Both the position numbers and the translations under genes were made by a program. From Burkholderia sp. GAS332 (GTDB lineage: Bacteria > Pseudomonadota > Gammaproteobacteria > Burkholderiales > Burkholderiaceae): a DNA stretch of 64,000 bases. The notes below the pieces were generated by a model. That model ran no database searches. It was not told the origin of the DNA and saw only the letters and a program-made list of their open reading frames with translations. Each line of letters opens with the position of its first letter. Positions within the stretch are counted from its first letter, which is position 1. The stretch covers positions 4,278,001 to 4,342,000 of the forward strand of contig FSRV01000001.1 of NCBI GenBank assembly GCA_900142905.1, written 5' to 3'. Positions 46,222 to 55,379 of the stretch are shown here, piece by piece.

Positions 46222-48636
46222 ATGATCGAGTCCACCTCCAGGGCTCGAATCAACATGCGATCATCGGCAGCCAGACTCGTTCGCGATTCATCCATTGCTT
46301 TCCTAGCGCTACTTTTCTTCGCTTTCCTCCCCGGCTCGGCACACGCGGCCAATTGCGGCGCCGGCACCCTGGTCACGGTCGTCGCCCACCTCGATGACGA
46401 CCTGCTCTTCGTGGACCCCGCCATCAGCGAACGGCTCGACGCCGGCTGGTGCATCACCACCGTGCATCTGATCGGTGGCGCCAACGGTGCGGATTTCGCT
46501 TATGTACAGACTCGCGAACGGGCTTCGCGGCTCGCTTATGCGCGCATGGCGGGGGTGCCTGACGAATGGATCGAAACGAATATTCCGATCGCCGGCAAGC
46601 TCGTGCATCAGATGGTGCTGAAGGCGAAGCCGCAGGTCCGTCTGCTCGAACTCCGGCTACCCGGCGGCGCCGTGCGCGGCGGCCGCGTACCGCTCGGCCT
46701 TTTGTGGGAACAGCACGCCACGCTCTCTACCTATCCGATGAACGCTGACGGTTCCGTGCGTGTGCAATACGATCGGGCCTCGTTGTCGGCCACGCTGAAA
46801 GTGATACTCGCCGAAGCGTCGCAAATCTACACGCTCAATCCGGACACCGTACCGTTTCTCGAACATCCCGATCACATTTACTCCGCGCGCATCACACGCC
46901 ACGTCGCCCAGACGCTGAACAAAAGTGTGCCGATCGTGTACCACATCACCTATCCGACCGGCGACTGGCCCGGCAACGTTCCGGCGGCTGAAGTGCAGCG
47001 CAAGCGCGACATTGTCGCCAGCTATTTTTCCGTCGACGGCAACGAGTCTCCGGAGGTATTCGGCGAGTTCCAGTGGAACGGTAATTGGATCGCGCGCCGC
47101 TATGCCTTTGCCGATCGCAGCGATCACCGCGTCGCGGATTTTCAGGCGCGGCCCATTCAACTCTTCAATGCGGCAGCGGACCGCTGCCTGACCTCCGCGG
47201 GCAGCGGCCAGGCGCCGACACTCGCCGCGTGCACGGGTTCATCCACGCAACAATGGCGCTGGGATCCACTGACCGTCTATCCCGGCAATACGCAGAACGC
47301 CGCGCTCGTCAGCGTCGCGACTTCGCAATGCGTCGCCGAACGCGACGGCTATCTGATCTCCGAGGCCTGCGATCAATGGGACATGGCGCAGCGCTGGACA
47401 CCGTGGGACTTCGGCCTTGTCTATACGCCACTGCGGCATTGCCTCGGTGAAAACGACGGCCGGCTCACCATGCGCGGCTGCACTTCGCTCACCACGCGCT
47501 ACCGTTGGGCAACCACGCAACATACCCAGGCCACCGACCTGCGGCTCGCCACCGCGATGGTTGGCGACGTCGCCGGCACGGGAGACGCATCCGCGGTCTA
47601 CGTGCAGCGCCAACACGATGGACCCGGCTTCAACGTGTATGCTGCGTCGCTCGCGAAAGCATCACGCCCCGCCCTGTGGTACGCCAGCACCGTCCCGTTC
47701 GATCCAAGCGCTACGGCGCCGAGTTGCACGGCTAACACGCTGTGCTTCGACAGCGCCCGCTTCCTGCTCGGTGATTTCGATGGCAACGGCAAGGCTGACT
47801 TGATGGTCATCACCGCGCGCCAGGGCGGCACCGCGTTCTGGTTGCTTCGCAGTACCGGCGAGCGCTTCGAAGCCCCCCGTCTCTGGCTCCAGACCAGCAG
47901 TGCGTTCAGGCCCGAGCTGACCCAGCAGTATGTGGCGGCGGATTTCAGTGGAACGGGACGAGCCGGCGTGCTGATCACGCAGAAGCGAACCGATAGCGGG
48001 CTCGACCTCTGGATGGTGTCGTCCACGGGCTCCACCGGCTCGGCGCCGACGTTGATGGCCGAAGCAAGAACCCTGCGACAGAACGTCAATCTTCTGCCGG
48101 TGCAAGCTGCTGCAGCGCGCGCGTCACTGGTTGCGCTGGACGGTGCGGACGGACGGCTCGCGCTCACGCCCATCGCCAACGACGGCACGCGCATGACAAT
48201 CGGTGAGCGCAAGGTACTGCCGGCGAATTTTCTACCGGACTTCGTCAAGGTCACGGTCGGTGCCGTGCATGGCACAGCGAGCAACACACTGGTCCTGCTA
48301 ACGCCGCATCTCGACGGCACGAACGACGATGCGCTCATCGACGTCACCACCCTCGACACGGCGGATGCAGCCAGTGTGCCTGTCCGGGCAGCGACCTTGC
48401 AGGGCATGTCGTGGTCGGATGTCTTCCCGGTCTTCGTGCGTGACAAGGGTAACGCGGCGCTCGTGCTTTATCGAAGAACCGACGCGACGCTCGGCGATTT
48501 CTATTTCACCGGCGGCGCACCGGCGCTGACGCGCTATCCGGTAGGAAACGGCTTCGCCCTGGGCCCCGCCCAGGATCTCGGCGAACTGCCGGGGCTGTTC
48601 TCGGAGACGGTGCGGATCGATCGGTTAGCGCAGTAG
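46222..48636 (+). CDS. Secreted PIG-L deacetylase with lectin-like and FG-GAP-like regions
   Basis: An 804-residue multidomain protein. The N-terminus has a signal peptide (IAFLALLFFAFLPGSAHAA); the start could be the ATG at 46222 or at 46255. Residues about 48-270 form a PIG-L/LmbE metal-dependent deacetylase domain with AHLDDD at 55-60 and EHPDH at 214-218, the expected zinc ligands. Residues about 310-430 look like a ricin-type beta-trefoil, with three Cys-containing repeats ending in QQWRW, AQRWTP and YRWATT. Residues about 440-780 have FG-GAP/VCBS-like blades (GDFDGNGKADLMV, ADFSGTGRAGVLI). PIG-L enzymes remove N-acetyl groups from amino sugars, so it may deacetylate an exported glycan held by the lectin part. 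Confidence 0.82.
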   Translation: MIESTSRARINMRSSAARLVRDSSIAFLALLFFAFLPGSAHAANCGAGTLVTVVAHLDDDLLFVDPAISERLDAGWCITTVHLIGGANGADFAYVQTRERASRLAYARMAGVPDEWIETNIPIAGKLVHQMVLKAKPQVRLLELRLPGGAVRGGRVPLGLLWEQHATLSTYPMNADGSVRVQYDRASLSATLKVILAEASQIYTLNPDTVPFLEHPDHIYSARITRHVAQTLNKSVPIVYHITYPTGDWPGNVPAAEVQRKRDIVASYFSVDGNESPEVFGEFQWNGNWIARRYAFADRSDHRVADFQARPIQLFNAAADRCLTSAGSGQAPTLAACTGSSTQQWRWDPLTVYPGNTQNAALVSVATSQCVAERDGYLISEACDQWDMAQRWTPWDFGLVYTPLRHCLGENDGRLTMRGCTSLTTRYRWATTQHTQATDLRLATAMVGDVAGTGDASAVYVQRQHDGPGFNVYAASLAKASRPALWYASTVPFDPSATAPSCTANTLCFDSARFLLGDFDGNGKADLMVITARQGGTAFWLLRSTGERFEAPRLWLQTSSAFRPELTQQYVAADFSGTGRAGVLITQKRTDSGLDLWMVSSTGSTGSAPTLMAEARTLRQNVNLLPVQAAAARASLVALDGADGRLALTPIANDGTRMTIGERKVLPANFLPDFVKVTVGAVHGTASNTLVLLTPHLDGTNDDALIDVTTLDTADAASVPVRAATLQGMSWSDVFPVFVRDKGNAALVLYRRTDATLGDFYFTGGAPALTRYPVGNGFALGPAQDLGELPGLFSETVRIDRLAQ

Positions 48637-48655
48637 CGCAAGCCGGTCGATCCGC
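48612..48655. terminator. Long inverted repeat between convergent genes
   Basis: Thirteen-base arms (GCGGATCGATCGG and CCGGTCGATCCGC) with one mismatch and an 18-base loop. The repeat spans the deacetylase stop codon and the 25-bp gap before the convergent glycosyltransferase. It is placed to act on both transcripts, but lacks a T-tract. Confidence 0.45.
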
Positions 48656-48661
48656 GCCAGT

Positions 48662-49747
48662 TCAGGCCGACACCCGCAACGGCCGGACGAATTGCCGCGC
48701 GATCGTCATGTAGCGATCAGCCGTGTCATGCAGCGTGTAGCCCGCCAGTTGCCGGTTCGCACGCGGCATGTCGAGCGCCCTGAGCAATGCCCGGCCGTAG
48801 ACCTCCGGATCGGTCGTATCGACTAGATTGACGCCGGCAAATCCACTGGCAAAACCGAACGACGGAATTCGGCTCGCGACGACAGGAATACCCGAGGCGA
48901 GCGCCTCCAGAAAACCGATACTCTGCGCTTCAAAGCGCGAAGGCATCGCAAAGACACGCGAAGCGCGAAGGATCGCGGCGACATCCGAGCGCGGCCCGCA
49001 CACGGTCACGCGGCTTTCCAACCCGAGTTGATGAACGAGCGACAGCACCGCCTCGTGATAGGGGATCTCCTCGACGACGCCGCACAGCAGCAAGCTCGCC
49101 TCGGGTTCGCTCTGCACGACACGCTCGAACGCGCGGATCGTGTCCAACTGACGCTTACCTTCTATATAGCGGCCTAGCTGAACAATCTGCTTGGCAGGCA
49201 CGGCGACGTCCGATGCCGACGTGCCGTTGTCCTCGGCAAACAGCGACGCGTCCACGCCATTCGGGATCACGACCATGGCCGGATGTTTGCCGATTTCCCG
49301 CAGGTAGTCGTCGATATTTTGCTGCGACACGCCGATGATCGCCCTCGCCCGCCGTGACAGCAGGCGCTCGGCCCGCTTGAGGGCGCCGTTCTCGAAGTCG
49401 TTGACGCCAGAGTGCATCACCCAGGCAATCGGCGTATGCACAGGCAAAAGACGCACATAGAGCGCGGCGAGCGTGGCATGGGCCACGATGAAGTCAGGAC
49501 GGAACTGACGCACCACGCGATACAGGTGCAGCAGTTTGCCCACCTTGCCGTGGTGGATGCTCGGGAACAGGCAGGTGACGCCGGCGGCCTGAAGCTCCGC
49601 GTGAATGTCGGCGAAATCATCCTGTTGTGGAAGCAGCGATGTAATACAGACCTCATGGCCCCCGCGTTGATGATAAATCGCGAGCCCTTTTACCAGTACC
49701 TCTGCCCCGGATAGCCGCGGTGCGTGAATCAACTGAAGAATTCTCAC
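48662..49747 (-). CDS. GT4 glycosyltransferase, paralogue of the gene at 18242
   Basis: Group 1 glycosyltransferase of 361 residues. Motifs: MRILQLIHAPRLSGAEVLVK, VMHSGVNDFE, VIPNGVDASLF, QLGRYIEGKRQLDTIRAF, SRFEAQSIGFLEALASGIP at the donor site, and ASRIPSFGFASGF. It aligns end to end with the product of 18242-19324, including the unusual HDTADRY/RDTAARY tail region. It has no glycosyltransferase neighbour. It converges on the secreted deacetylase gene and has an 850-bp non-coding region behind it. Start at the ATG at 49747. Confidence 0.9.
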   Translation of the reverse strand: MRILQLIHAPRLSGAEVLVKGLAIYHQRGGHEVCITSLLPQQDDFADIHAELQAAGVTCLFPSIHHGKVGKLLHLYRVVRQFRPDFIVAHATLAALYVRLLPVHTPIAWVMHSGVNDFENGALKRAERLLSRRARAIIGVSQQNIDDYLREIGKHPAMVVIPNGVDASLFAEDNGTSASDVAVPAKQIVQLGRYIEGKRQLDTIRAFERVVQSEPEASLLLCGVVEEIPYHEAVLSLVHQLGLESRVTVCGPRSDVAAILRASRVFAMPSRFEAQSIGFLEALASGIPVVASRIPSFGFASGFAGVNLVDTTDPEVYGRALLRALDMPRANRQLAGYTLHDTADRYMTIARQFVRPLRVSA

Positions 49748-50117
49748 GATTCATCTCTCTGGATAACCGCCCTTTTTTGCGCGGCGGATGGACATGCCGA
49801 CCAGTAAGTACCGGCCCCAACAAACATCGGCACCCGATCGTCGTTTATCTGGCGCGCCCCTTTTCTCGGGGTGCGGCCTCATCTTTCGTAAAACAGCGAC
49901 AGTTCCGCCGCGAAGCTACTATCGCGAGGAAACCTTACACCGAAGGTCCAGCATTTTCCCGCCAACTCCAAGGTTCCATCAGCTATGGAATGAGCGCTAT
50001 CCCCCATTTCTCTGCGGATTGCACCGATTCGACTAGTTAGGCATCCATTACAAATTTTTTCGACCCCAATTTTACGTGGCGGATAAAGACTGGTATCGCC
50101 ATACATATTGTTTGATG

Positions 50118-50150
50118 TGATCAATGCAATTAGTACCACGTTATTGATCA
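50118..50150. promoter_or_regulatory. Spaced inverted repeat
   Basis: TGATCAAT and ATTGATCA, perfect 8-bp arms with a 17-base spacer. Immediately followed by the GTAACGA/TCGTTAC repeat. Confidence 0.35.
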
Positions 50151-50153
50151 TAC

Positions 50154-50168
50154 GTAACGACTCGTTAC
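50154..50168. promoter_or_regulatory. Compact inverted repeat
   Basis: GTAACGA-C-TCGTTAC, perfect 7-bp arms with a single central base, a shape typical of dimeric regulator sites. Confidence 0.4.
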
Positions 50169-50392
50169 TTCTTTTAAGCACAGTCATGCGTATTGTTGCG
50201 GTCGATTGTTCTCATCAGGGCCCGTCTTCCTTACAGGACAGACAAAAGTTCGTCGAACGGCGCCATGAACTTAAGAACTGCGATGTGAATTGCACGGTTC
50301 TTCAAGACGCTGATTGTTTTCGTCGTACCTTCCCCGGCCGTCCAATTCCGCCAAACCCGCCATGACGAGCGGCACGGATTTGTACGATATGA

Positions 50393-50410
50393 ATTTCTCT
50401 GCAGAGAAAT
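50393..50410. promoter_or_regulatory. Perfect 18-bp palindrome
   Basis: ATTTCTCTGCAGAGAAAT is fully self-complementary and lies about 190 bp upstream of the lipoprotein hydrolase start. It is a candidate binding site for a dimeric regulator. Confidence 0.4.
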
Positions 50411-50601
50411 GCGTTTGGGGCCCACAGCCCGGGAAGGCATCACCTTCGCGCAACTGAACCGTTGCGCGCCCAGGACGGCAAGTGTCGAAGCCTCGGTCAT
50501 CGACTGGCTTGCCATTGAACCCCGGATGTTCGCTCCGTCTCCCGACGCGCATCGCGCGAAGAGGCGAACGAATGTTCAGCTTACGCATTGGTTAGAGATT
50601 G

Positions 50602-52557
50602 ATGAAATCGCAATTACTCCTACTCTCAACACTTTCACTGGCACTAGCAGGCTGCGGCGGTGGCGGCGGCAGTAACGGCTCCAGCAGCAACGCAGCCACC
50701 CAGCTCAACGGCACCGCCAGCCCGTCCGGCTCGACCAACCTGGCTGCGGCGGGAAACAGCAGCACCGGCGGCACCGCTACGGTGAACGGCGCGGGCAGCA
50801 CCGTCGCGGCACTTAGCTGTACGTCGCCGGCCATCTCGGCAGGCACCGGCAGCGCCCCCCTTTCCGCCGACACGCCCAGTGCTGACGGCACACGCATCTT
50901 CGCTTCCGGCAGCACCTTCCCGCTCGCGTTCACCACCAACGTTTCGTCCGCGGACACCCTGAACTGGAGCGTCACGGACACCCTCGGCAGGGTCGCAGCG
51001 AGCGGCAGCACCGCCGTACCCAGTGGTTCGAACACCATCACGCTCAGTTGCACCTCGACGCTCGCCGGCTATTTCGCCGCGACGGGCACGCTCGCGCAGA
51101 ACGGTGGCCAGTTGCCGCAGGCCGGCACGCGTCCGGTCGGCATCGCGACCTTCGGCGTGCTGCCGAACCTCTCCCAGGTCGTGCCTGCCGTCACCTACGC
51201 GCATCAGGAGCAGCACCGCTTCGGCATGCAGGGCGCGAACGACAACGGCCCGCTGCTCGCCGACCTCGGTATCTCGTCGACCATCGACGACCGCCAGCTC
51301 TCGACCATGGAACCGAGCGCACCGAACACGTTTAATCCGGCGGCCAACAATCTCGATCCGTTCTACACGACCGGCAACGTGATGCGCCTGATCCGCCTCG
51401 ACGGGATTCCCGCGTGGGCGAGCCCCACCGGCGCGTTCCAGGACGACACGACCATACCGACCAGTCTTTCGTATTATCAGAACTACATGAGCCGCGTCGG
51501 TACGGAATCGAACACGATTCGCACCACCTATTTCCCGCAGCAGTCGGCCAACTACTATCAGGTGACGTGGGAGCCCAACGAATTCTGGACTGACACGGAC
51601 GCCAACTTCGTCGCGCTCTATCAGTCCGTCTATCAAGGCATCCATTCGACCGATCCGAACGCGGTGGTGATGGGCCCGACCGATGCGTTCCCGAGCCTGA
51701 CCACGACGCGCCTGCAGCGCATCGCGTCGCTCGGCTTCGGCAAATACATCGACGCCGTCTCCACGCACGGTTACTACGACGCGGGCACGTCCCCGTCTCA
51801 TCCGCCTGAGCGTTACGATGCCGATCCGTCCACGGCTTCAGGTTCGCTGCGCGGCCAGATGCGCGGTCTGCGCGCGGAAATGGCCACCGACTACCGTCCG
51901 GGCATGAAGCTGTTCTCGACGGAAGCCGGCATCAGCTACGACCTCGGGACCTCGTACGGTCCGAACTATCCGACCTCGAACGTGTTGTACGCACAAGCGG
52001 CGGTCGCGGCGCGCATGCACATCATCACGCTGGGTGAAGGGGCGGATCAGACCTACGTGTTCTATGGGGCGGACTATCCGGGTGAAGTCGGCTACGGCAC
52101 GTTCTTCGATCTGAACGACGCGCAAGGCGCATTCGGCGCGACGAACATCAGTCCGAAGCCGGTCGCGATGGCGATCGCCGCGATGACGCACACGCTCGAC
52201 GGCACCCATTCGCTCGGAGCGGTGAACGGCACGCCGACCGGCGTCTACGCCTACGCGTTCCAGCAGGTCGGCAACGGCGCGGTGATCACCGCTTTGTGGA
52301 CCCACAACAATAGCGTGTGGGACGCGAGCGTCGGCTTCAGTTCAAGCTACAGCGTGCCGTATAGCCTCGCCGTGGATGCGCCGGGCACGAGCGGCACCGT
52401 GAAGGTGATCGACATGATGGGCAATGCGTCCAGCGTGAATTACACCAACGGTACGCTCACGCTCAACCTCACCGAATCGCCGGTGTATGTCGTGTCGAAC
52501 AACGCGTCGGTCGCCCAGGCCAACTCGACGGTTCCGGTGGGATACACCGGTATCTAA
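50602..52557 (+). CDS. GH-A-like glycoside hydrolase lipoprotein (copy 2)
   Basis: A 651-residue lipoprotein: LLLLSTLSLALAGCGGGGG gives a signal and lipobox, with a Gly/Ser/Thr-rich linker of about 60 residues after it. A beta domain then leads to a TIM-barrel-like region with YYQVTWEPNEFW (putative acid/base Glu324) and LFSTEAGISYD (putative nucleophile Glu441). The beta C-terminus has DMMGNASSVNY. It shares long blocks with the 42968-45265 product, such as LYAQAAV, LGEGAD.TYVFY and SPKP.A, so the two arose by duplication. One is soluble/exported, this one membrane-anchored. The ATG at 50602 has a weak ribosome binding site. A strong terminator follows. Confidence 0.8.
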   Translation: MKSQLLLLSTLSLALAGCGGGGGSNGSSSNAATQLNGTASPSGSTNLAAAGNSSTGGTATVNGAGSTVAALSCTSPAISAGTGSAPLSADTPSADGTRIFASGSTFPLAFTTNVSSADTLNWSVTDTLGRVAASGSTAVPSGSNTITLSCTSTLAGYFAATGTLAQNGGQLPQAGTRPVGIATFGVLPNLSQVVPAVTYAHQEQHRFGMQGANDNGPLLADLGISSTIDDRQLSTMEPSAPNTFNPAANNLDPFYTTGNVMRLIRLDGIPAWASPTGAFQDDTTIPTSLSYYQNYMSRVGTESNTIRTTYFPQQSANYYQVTWEPNEFWTDTDANFVALYQSVYQGIHSTDPNAVVMGPTDAFPSLTTTRLQRIASLGFGKYIDAVSTHGYYDAGTSPSHPPERYDADPSTASGSLRGQMRGLRAEMATDYRPGMKLFSTEAGISYDLGTSYGPNYPTSNVLYAQAAVAARMHIITLGEGADQTYVFYGADYPGEVGYGTFFDLNDAQGAFGATNISPKPVAMAIAAMTHTLDGTHSLGAVNGTPTGVYAYAFQQVGNGAVITALWTHNNSVWDASVGFSSSYSVPYSLAVDAPGTSGTVKVIDMMGNASSVNYTNGTLTLNLTESPVYVVSNNASVAQANSTVPVGYTGI

Positions 52558-52590
52558 CTCGCGAACGCCGCATCTCGCGGTAGATGTCAA

Positions 52591-52632
52591 AACGTCAGCC
52601 GGCCTCTCTGGGCCGGCTGACGTTATTTTTTG
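52591..52632. terminator. Strong bidirectional intrinsic terminator
   Basis: A 14-bp perfect stem (AACGTCAGCCGGCC / GGCCGGCTGACGTT) with a 6-base loop, then ATTTTTT on the plus strand and a TTTT run on the minus strand. It lies between the convergent hydrolase and permease genes. Confidence 0.9.
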
Positions 52633-52659
52633 GGGCATGAAGCACGCGAGCCAGCTTGC

Positions 52660-54198
52660 TCAGCTCTCCCCCAGTTGCCCCTCCATCCCGCTCAATTCAC
52701 GCTCCCGCTCCTTCGACACCTTGCCGATCGGCGGTCCCGCGAAGCTCTTGCGCACGCCCGCGCCGTACCAGATCGCCAGCAGCACCGCGAGCAAACCGAC
52801 AATCACGTACACCACTTTCTGATTGGGCGGCTGCATGCCGACATAGGCGAGCACCAGTGCGCCGAACACCGCCGCCACCGCGAACGGCTTGGACAGCATG
52901 CCCAACTGGAACGGCCCTTTTTCCTTCCACGTGCGCCCCTCGGCGAAAATGCCCGCCGCAATCGGCATCGCATAGGAGATGAACAGGAACACCGCACTCC
53001 CCGCGCTCAGCACGGTGAACGCATCGCCGTACAACGTCACCACGATCGCCAGCACCGCCGAGGTCCAAATCGCCGCGCCGGGCGTGCGGTGTGCCGCATT
53101 CACTTTGCGCAGCCACTTCGAGCCAGGCAAGCCGCCGTCGCGGGCAAACGCGAACATCATGCGCGAGGTCGACGTGACGGCGGCGAGACCGCATACGTAG
53201 TTGATAAAGAACATCAGCAATTCGATCAGGATGCGCAGCGGCCCCGGAATCGGCGCAAGAATCGCTTCGAAGAACCCGGTGCCCTGTTTCACCCCCGCGC
53301 CGATATCCGGCATCACCAGCACGAAGGCGCACACCATCACGTAGCCAAACGTGGTCGACCAGAACACGGAGCCGACAATGCCGCGCGGCACATTGCGCGC
53401 CGCCTGATGCGTTTCCTCCGAGGTATGCGCGGAAGCGTCGAAACCCGTAATCGTATAAGCGGTCAGCAGCAGGCCGGACAGAAACGCCATGGCGATGGTC
53501 TGCTTGGGCCACGCGCCGCCGTCGACACCCGTGAAGTTGGTGAAGGTATAGAGCCGCGACAGATCGATCTTGACCGGCGAATACACCAGCAGGGACACCA
53601 CCAGCATGACCGTCACCACAAAGATCAGATAACCCGACAGGTCCGTGATCTTGCTGGTGATGCGAATACCGCGATGATTCAGGAACGCTTGCGAAGCGGT
53701 GATCGCCGTCAGAAAGAGCGTCTGTTGCCACCAGCCGAGCGAATCGGGACTCACGCCGAACATCGGTGCGATCAGCGTGCGGAAGAACGGATCATAGGTC
53801 CCGTAATTGATCGCGGCGACCACGAACACGAGACCGAGCAGATTCATCCACGCGGTGAGCCAGCCCCACAATTTGCCGCCGAGAATCGAGCTCCAATGAT
53901 AAAGACCGCCGGCCGTCGGATACGACGAAGCGATCTGCGCCATTGCCGCCGCAACGATCAACGCGAACAGAGAGCCGAGCGGCCAGCCGAGTCCGATCGA
54001 CGCCCCACCCGCCGCTGACAAGCCCATCTGGAACGACGTGATGCCGCCCGACAGAATGCAGATCAGCGAGAACGACACCGCGAAGTTCGAGAACGCGCCC
54101 ATGCGCCGGGACAGTTCCTGCGCGTAGCCCATCTTGTGCAACAGCTTGACGTCGTTGTCGGCGGATTCCGCCGACGGCACGGCCGTGTTGATGTCCAT
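52660..54198 (-). CDS. APC-superfamily amino acid/amine permease
   Basis: Inner-membrane transporter of 512 residues with about 12 helices. The N-terminus (LHKMGYAQELSRRMGAFSNFAVSFSLICI) and SSYPTAGGLYHWSSILGGKLWGWLTAW match the subfamily of bacterial and fungal permeases for GABA, choline or related amines. GFDASAHTSEETHQAARNVPRGI is the conserved loop of the family. The ATG at 54198 follows AAGGA. It lies 76 bp downstream of the dehydrogenase gene on the same strand, so transport and oxidation of one substrate are probably linked. The substrate is unknown. Confidence 0.9.
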   Translation of the reverse strand: MDINTAVPSAESADNDVKLLHKMGYAQELSRRMGAFSNFAVSFSLICILSGGITSFQMGLSAAGGASIGLGWPLGSLFALIVAAAMAQIASSYPTAGGLYHWSSILGGKLWGWLTAWMNLLGLVFVVAAINYGTYDPFFRTLIAPMFGVSPDSLGWWQQTLFLTAITASQAFLNHRGIRITSKITDLSGYLIFVVTVMLVVSLLVYSPVKIDLSRLYTFTNFTGVDGGAWPKQTIAMAFLSGLLLTAYTITGFDASAHTSEETHQAARNVPRGIVGSVFWSTTFGYVMVCAFVLVMPDIGAGVKQGTGFFEAILAPIPGPLRILIELLMFFINYVCGLAAVTSTSRMMFAFARDGGLPGSKWLRKVNAAHRTPGAAIWTSAVLAIVVTLYGDAFTVLSAGSAVFLFISYAMPIAAGIFAEGRTWKEKGPFQLGMLSKPFAVAAVFGALVLAYVGMQPPNQKVVYVIVGLLAVLLAIWYGAGVRKSFAGPPIGKVSKERERELSGMEGQLGES

Positions 54199-54274
54199 GA
54201 CGCGATCCTTTGAACAGGGTTAAGACGAAGCGGCTAAGCGATGCAGAGGCGTGACCGCGCGACGAAGGACCGGC

Positions 54275-55051
54275 TCACGCAGCCGTGAAGCAGTTGTCGA
54301 CGTACAGGTGCGCGCCGTTGACGAAACTGGCGTCGTCGCTGGCGAGAAAGAGCGCGGCGCGCGCGACTTCTTCCGGTGCGCACAGACGGCCCTGCTGCAC
54401 CGACAGCGCCGCCTCGCTCGCATCGAAGCCATACTTCGCGAGCGCGCTGATTTCACGGCGCCCATGCGGCGTATCGATGAAACCGGGACACACGGCATTG
54501 CAGCGAATGCCACGGTCGCGATACTCGACGGCAATCGACCGCGCGAACATGGCGCACGCGCCTTTGGTCGTGCAGTACAGCACTTCGAGCGGCGTGGCCG
54601 CCACCGACGAAATCGACGCCGTGCACACAATCGAACCGCCGCCCGCGGCGAGCATGTGCGGCAGCACCGCGCGCGTCATCATGAACATGCTTTTCACGTT
54701 GACGTTCATGAGCCAGTCGTAGTCTTCGTCCGTGGTATCGACGAACGGCTTCACGACGATGCTGCCGGCGTGATTGAACAGCACGTCGATGCGGCCGAAG
54801 CGCGCCATGACGTTCGCCACGGCGGCGTCCACGGCTTCGCGCTTCGACACATCGGCGGCGAACAGTTCGGCTGTGCCGCCTGCCGTGCGAATTCGCGTCA
54901 CGACTTCCTCGCCTGCATCGGTATTGATATCGACCACGGCGACCTGCGCGCCTTCCTGCGCGAACAGCAGCGACGCCGCGCCGCCCGCGCCGGTTGCACC
55001 GCCTGACACGATTGCGATCTTGCCCTCAAGCCTGCCTGCCGATCTGCTCAT
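54275..55051 (-). CDS. Short-chain dehydrogenase/reductase
   Basis: Classical SDR of 258 residues. IAIVSGGATGAGGAASLLFAQEG is the cofactor motif (TGxxxGxG with Ser for Thr at the start), and VVDINTD suggests NAD preference. NHAG is followed by the catalytic Ser in TASISSV and by Y-x3-K in YCTTKGA, and PGFIDTPHGR follows. The ATG at 55051 follows GGGAG. First gene of a unit with the permease, divergent from an AraC-type regulator. It probably oxidises an alcohol or amino-alcohol derivative, not identified here. Confidence 0.92.
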   Translation of the reverse strand: MSRSAGRLEGKIAIVSGGATGAGGAASLLFAQEGAQVAVVDINTDAGEEVVTRIRTAGGTAELFAADVSKREAVDAAVANVMARFGRIDVLFNHAGSIVVKPFVDTTDEDYDWLMNVNVKSMFMMTRAVLPHMLAAGGGSIVCTASISSVAATPLEVLYCTTKGACAMFARSIAVEYRDRGIRCNAVCPGFIDTPHGRREISALAKYGFDASEAALSVQQGRLCAPEEVARAALFLASDDASFVNGAHLYVDNCFTAA

Positions 55052-55379
55052 GCGTGACTCCCGTTCCAGTGTTCAGTGCAGTGCGTTGGATTGCGTTGCG
55101 TTGTGCACAAAGTAGGGGCGGCAAAAAGCGGCGACTATCCAAAATTGGCAAAAAAGTAAAAATCCCGTAAAAATCCGGCTTACTGACAAATGCATTACAT
55201 CCAGACTTGGATGCTTGCCGTATCGGGCAGCCGCCGTGCTCATGATCTGTGCGGGCACGGGGCAGGAAGCCACATGTGTGCCCCGGATGGGTCGCTCCGG
55301 CACTGCGACGTAAATTTTTTTTCGCATACACTGATCGGCACGAGGCTTTCGGGGAGCGCCACCAGAATCGGGAGAAGCT
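55052..55379. promoter_or_regulatory. Divergent promoter region
   Basis: About 330 bp between the dehydrogenase and the AraC-type gene. It has an A-rich stretch near 55140-55175, a CCAAAATTGG palindrome, and GCGTTG repeated three times near 55083-55105. It is the natural place for the regulator to act. Confidence 0.5.

Larger units (their letters stand above)
49748..50601. promoter_or_regulatory. Long regulatory-looking intergenic region
   Basis: About 850 bp between two divergent genes, AT-richer than its flanks at 50040-50190. Three clean inverted repeats are listed separately. Short frames here lack ribosome binding sites and have no recognisable product. Its length and repeats suggest complex control of the lipoprotein hydrolase or the glycosyltransferase. 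Confidence 0.5.

Noticed and set aside
52630..54018. 462-codon plus-strand frame opposite the permease
   Set aside because: Shadow of the APC permease. Extremely His/Arg-rich, no start signal.
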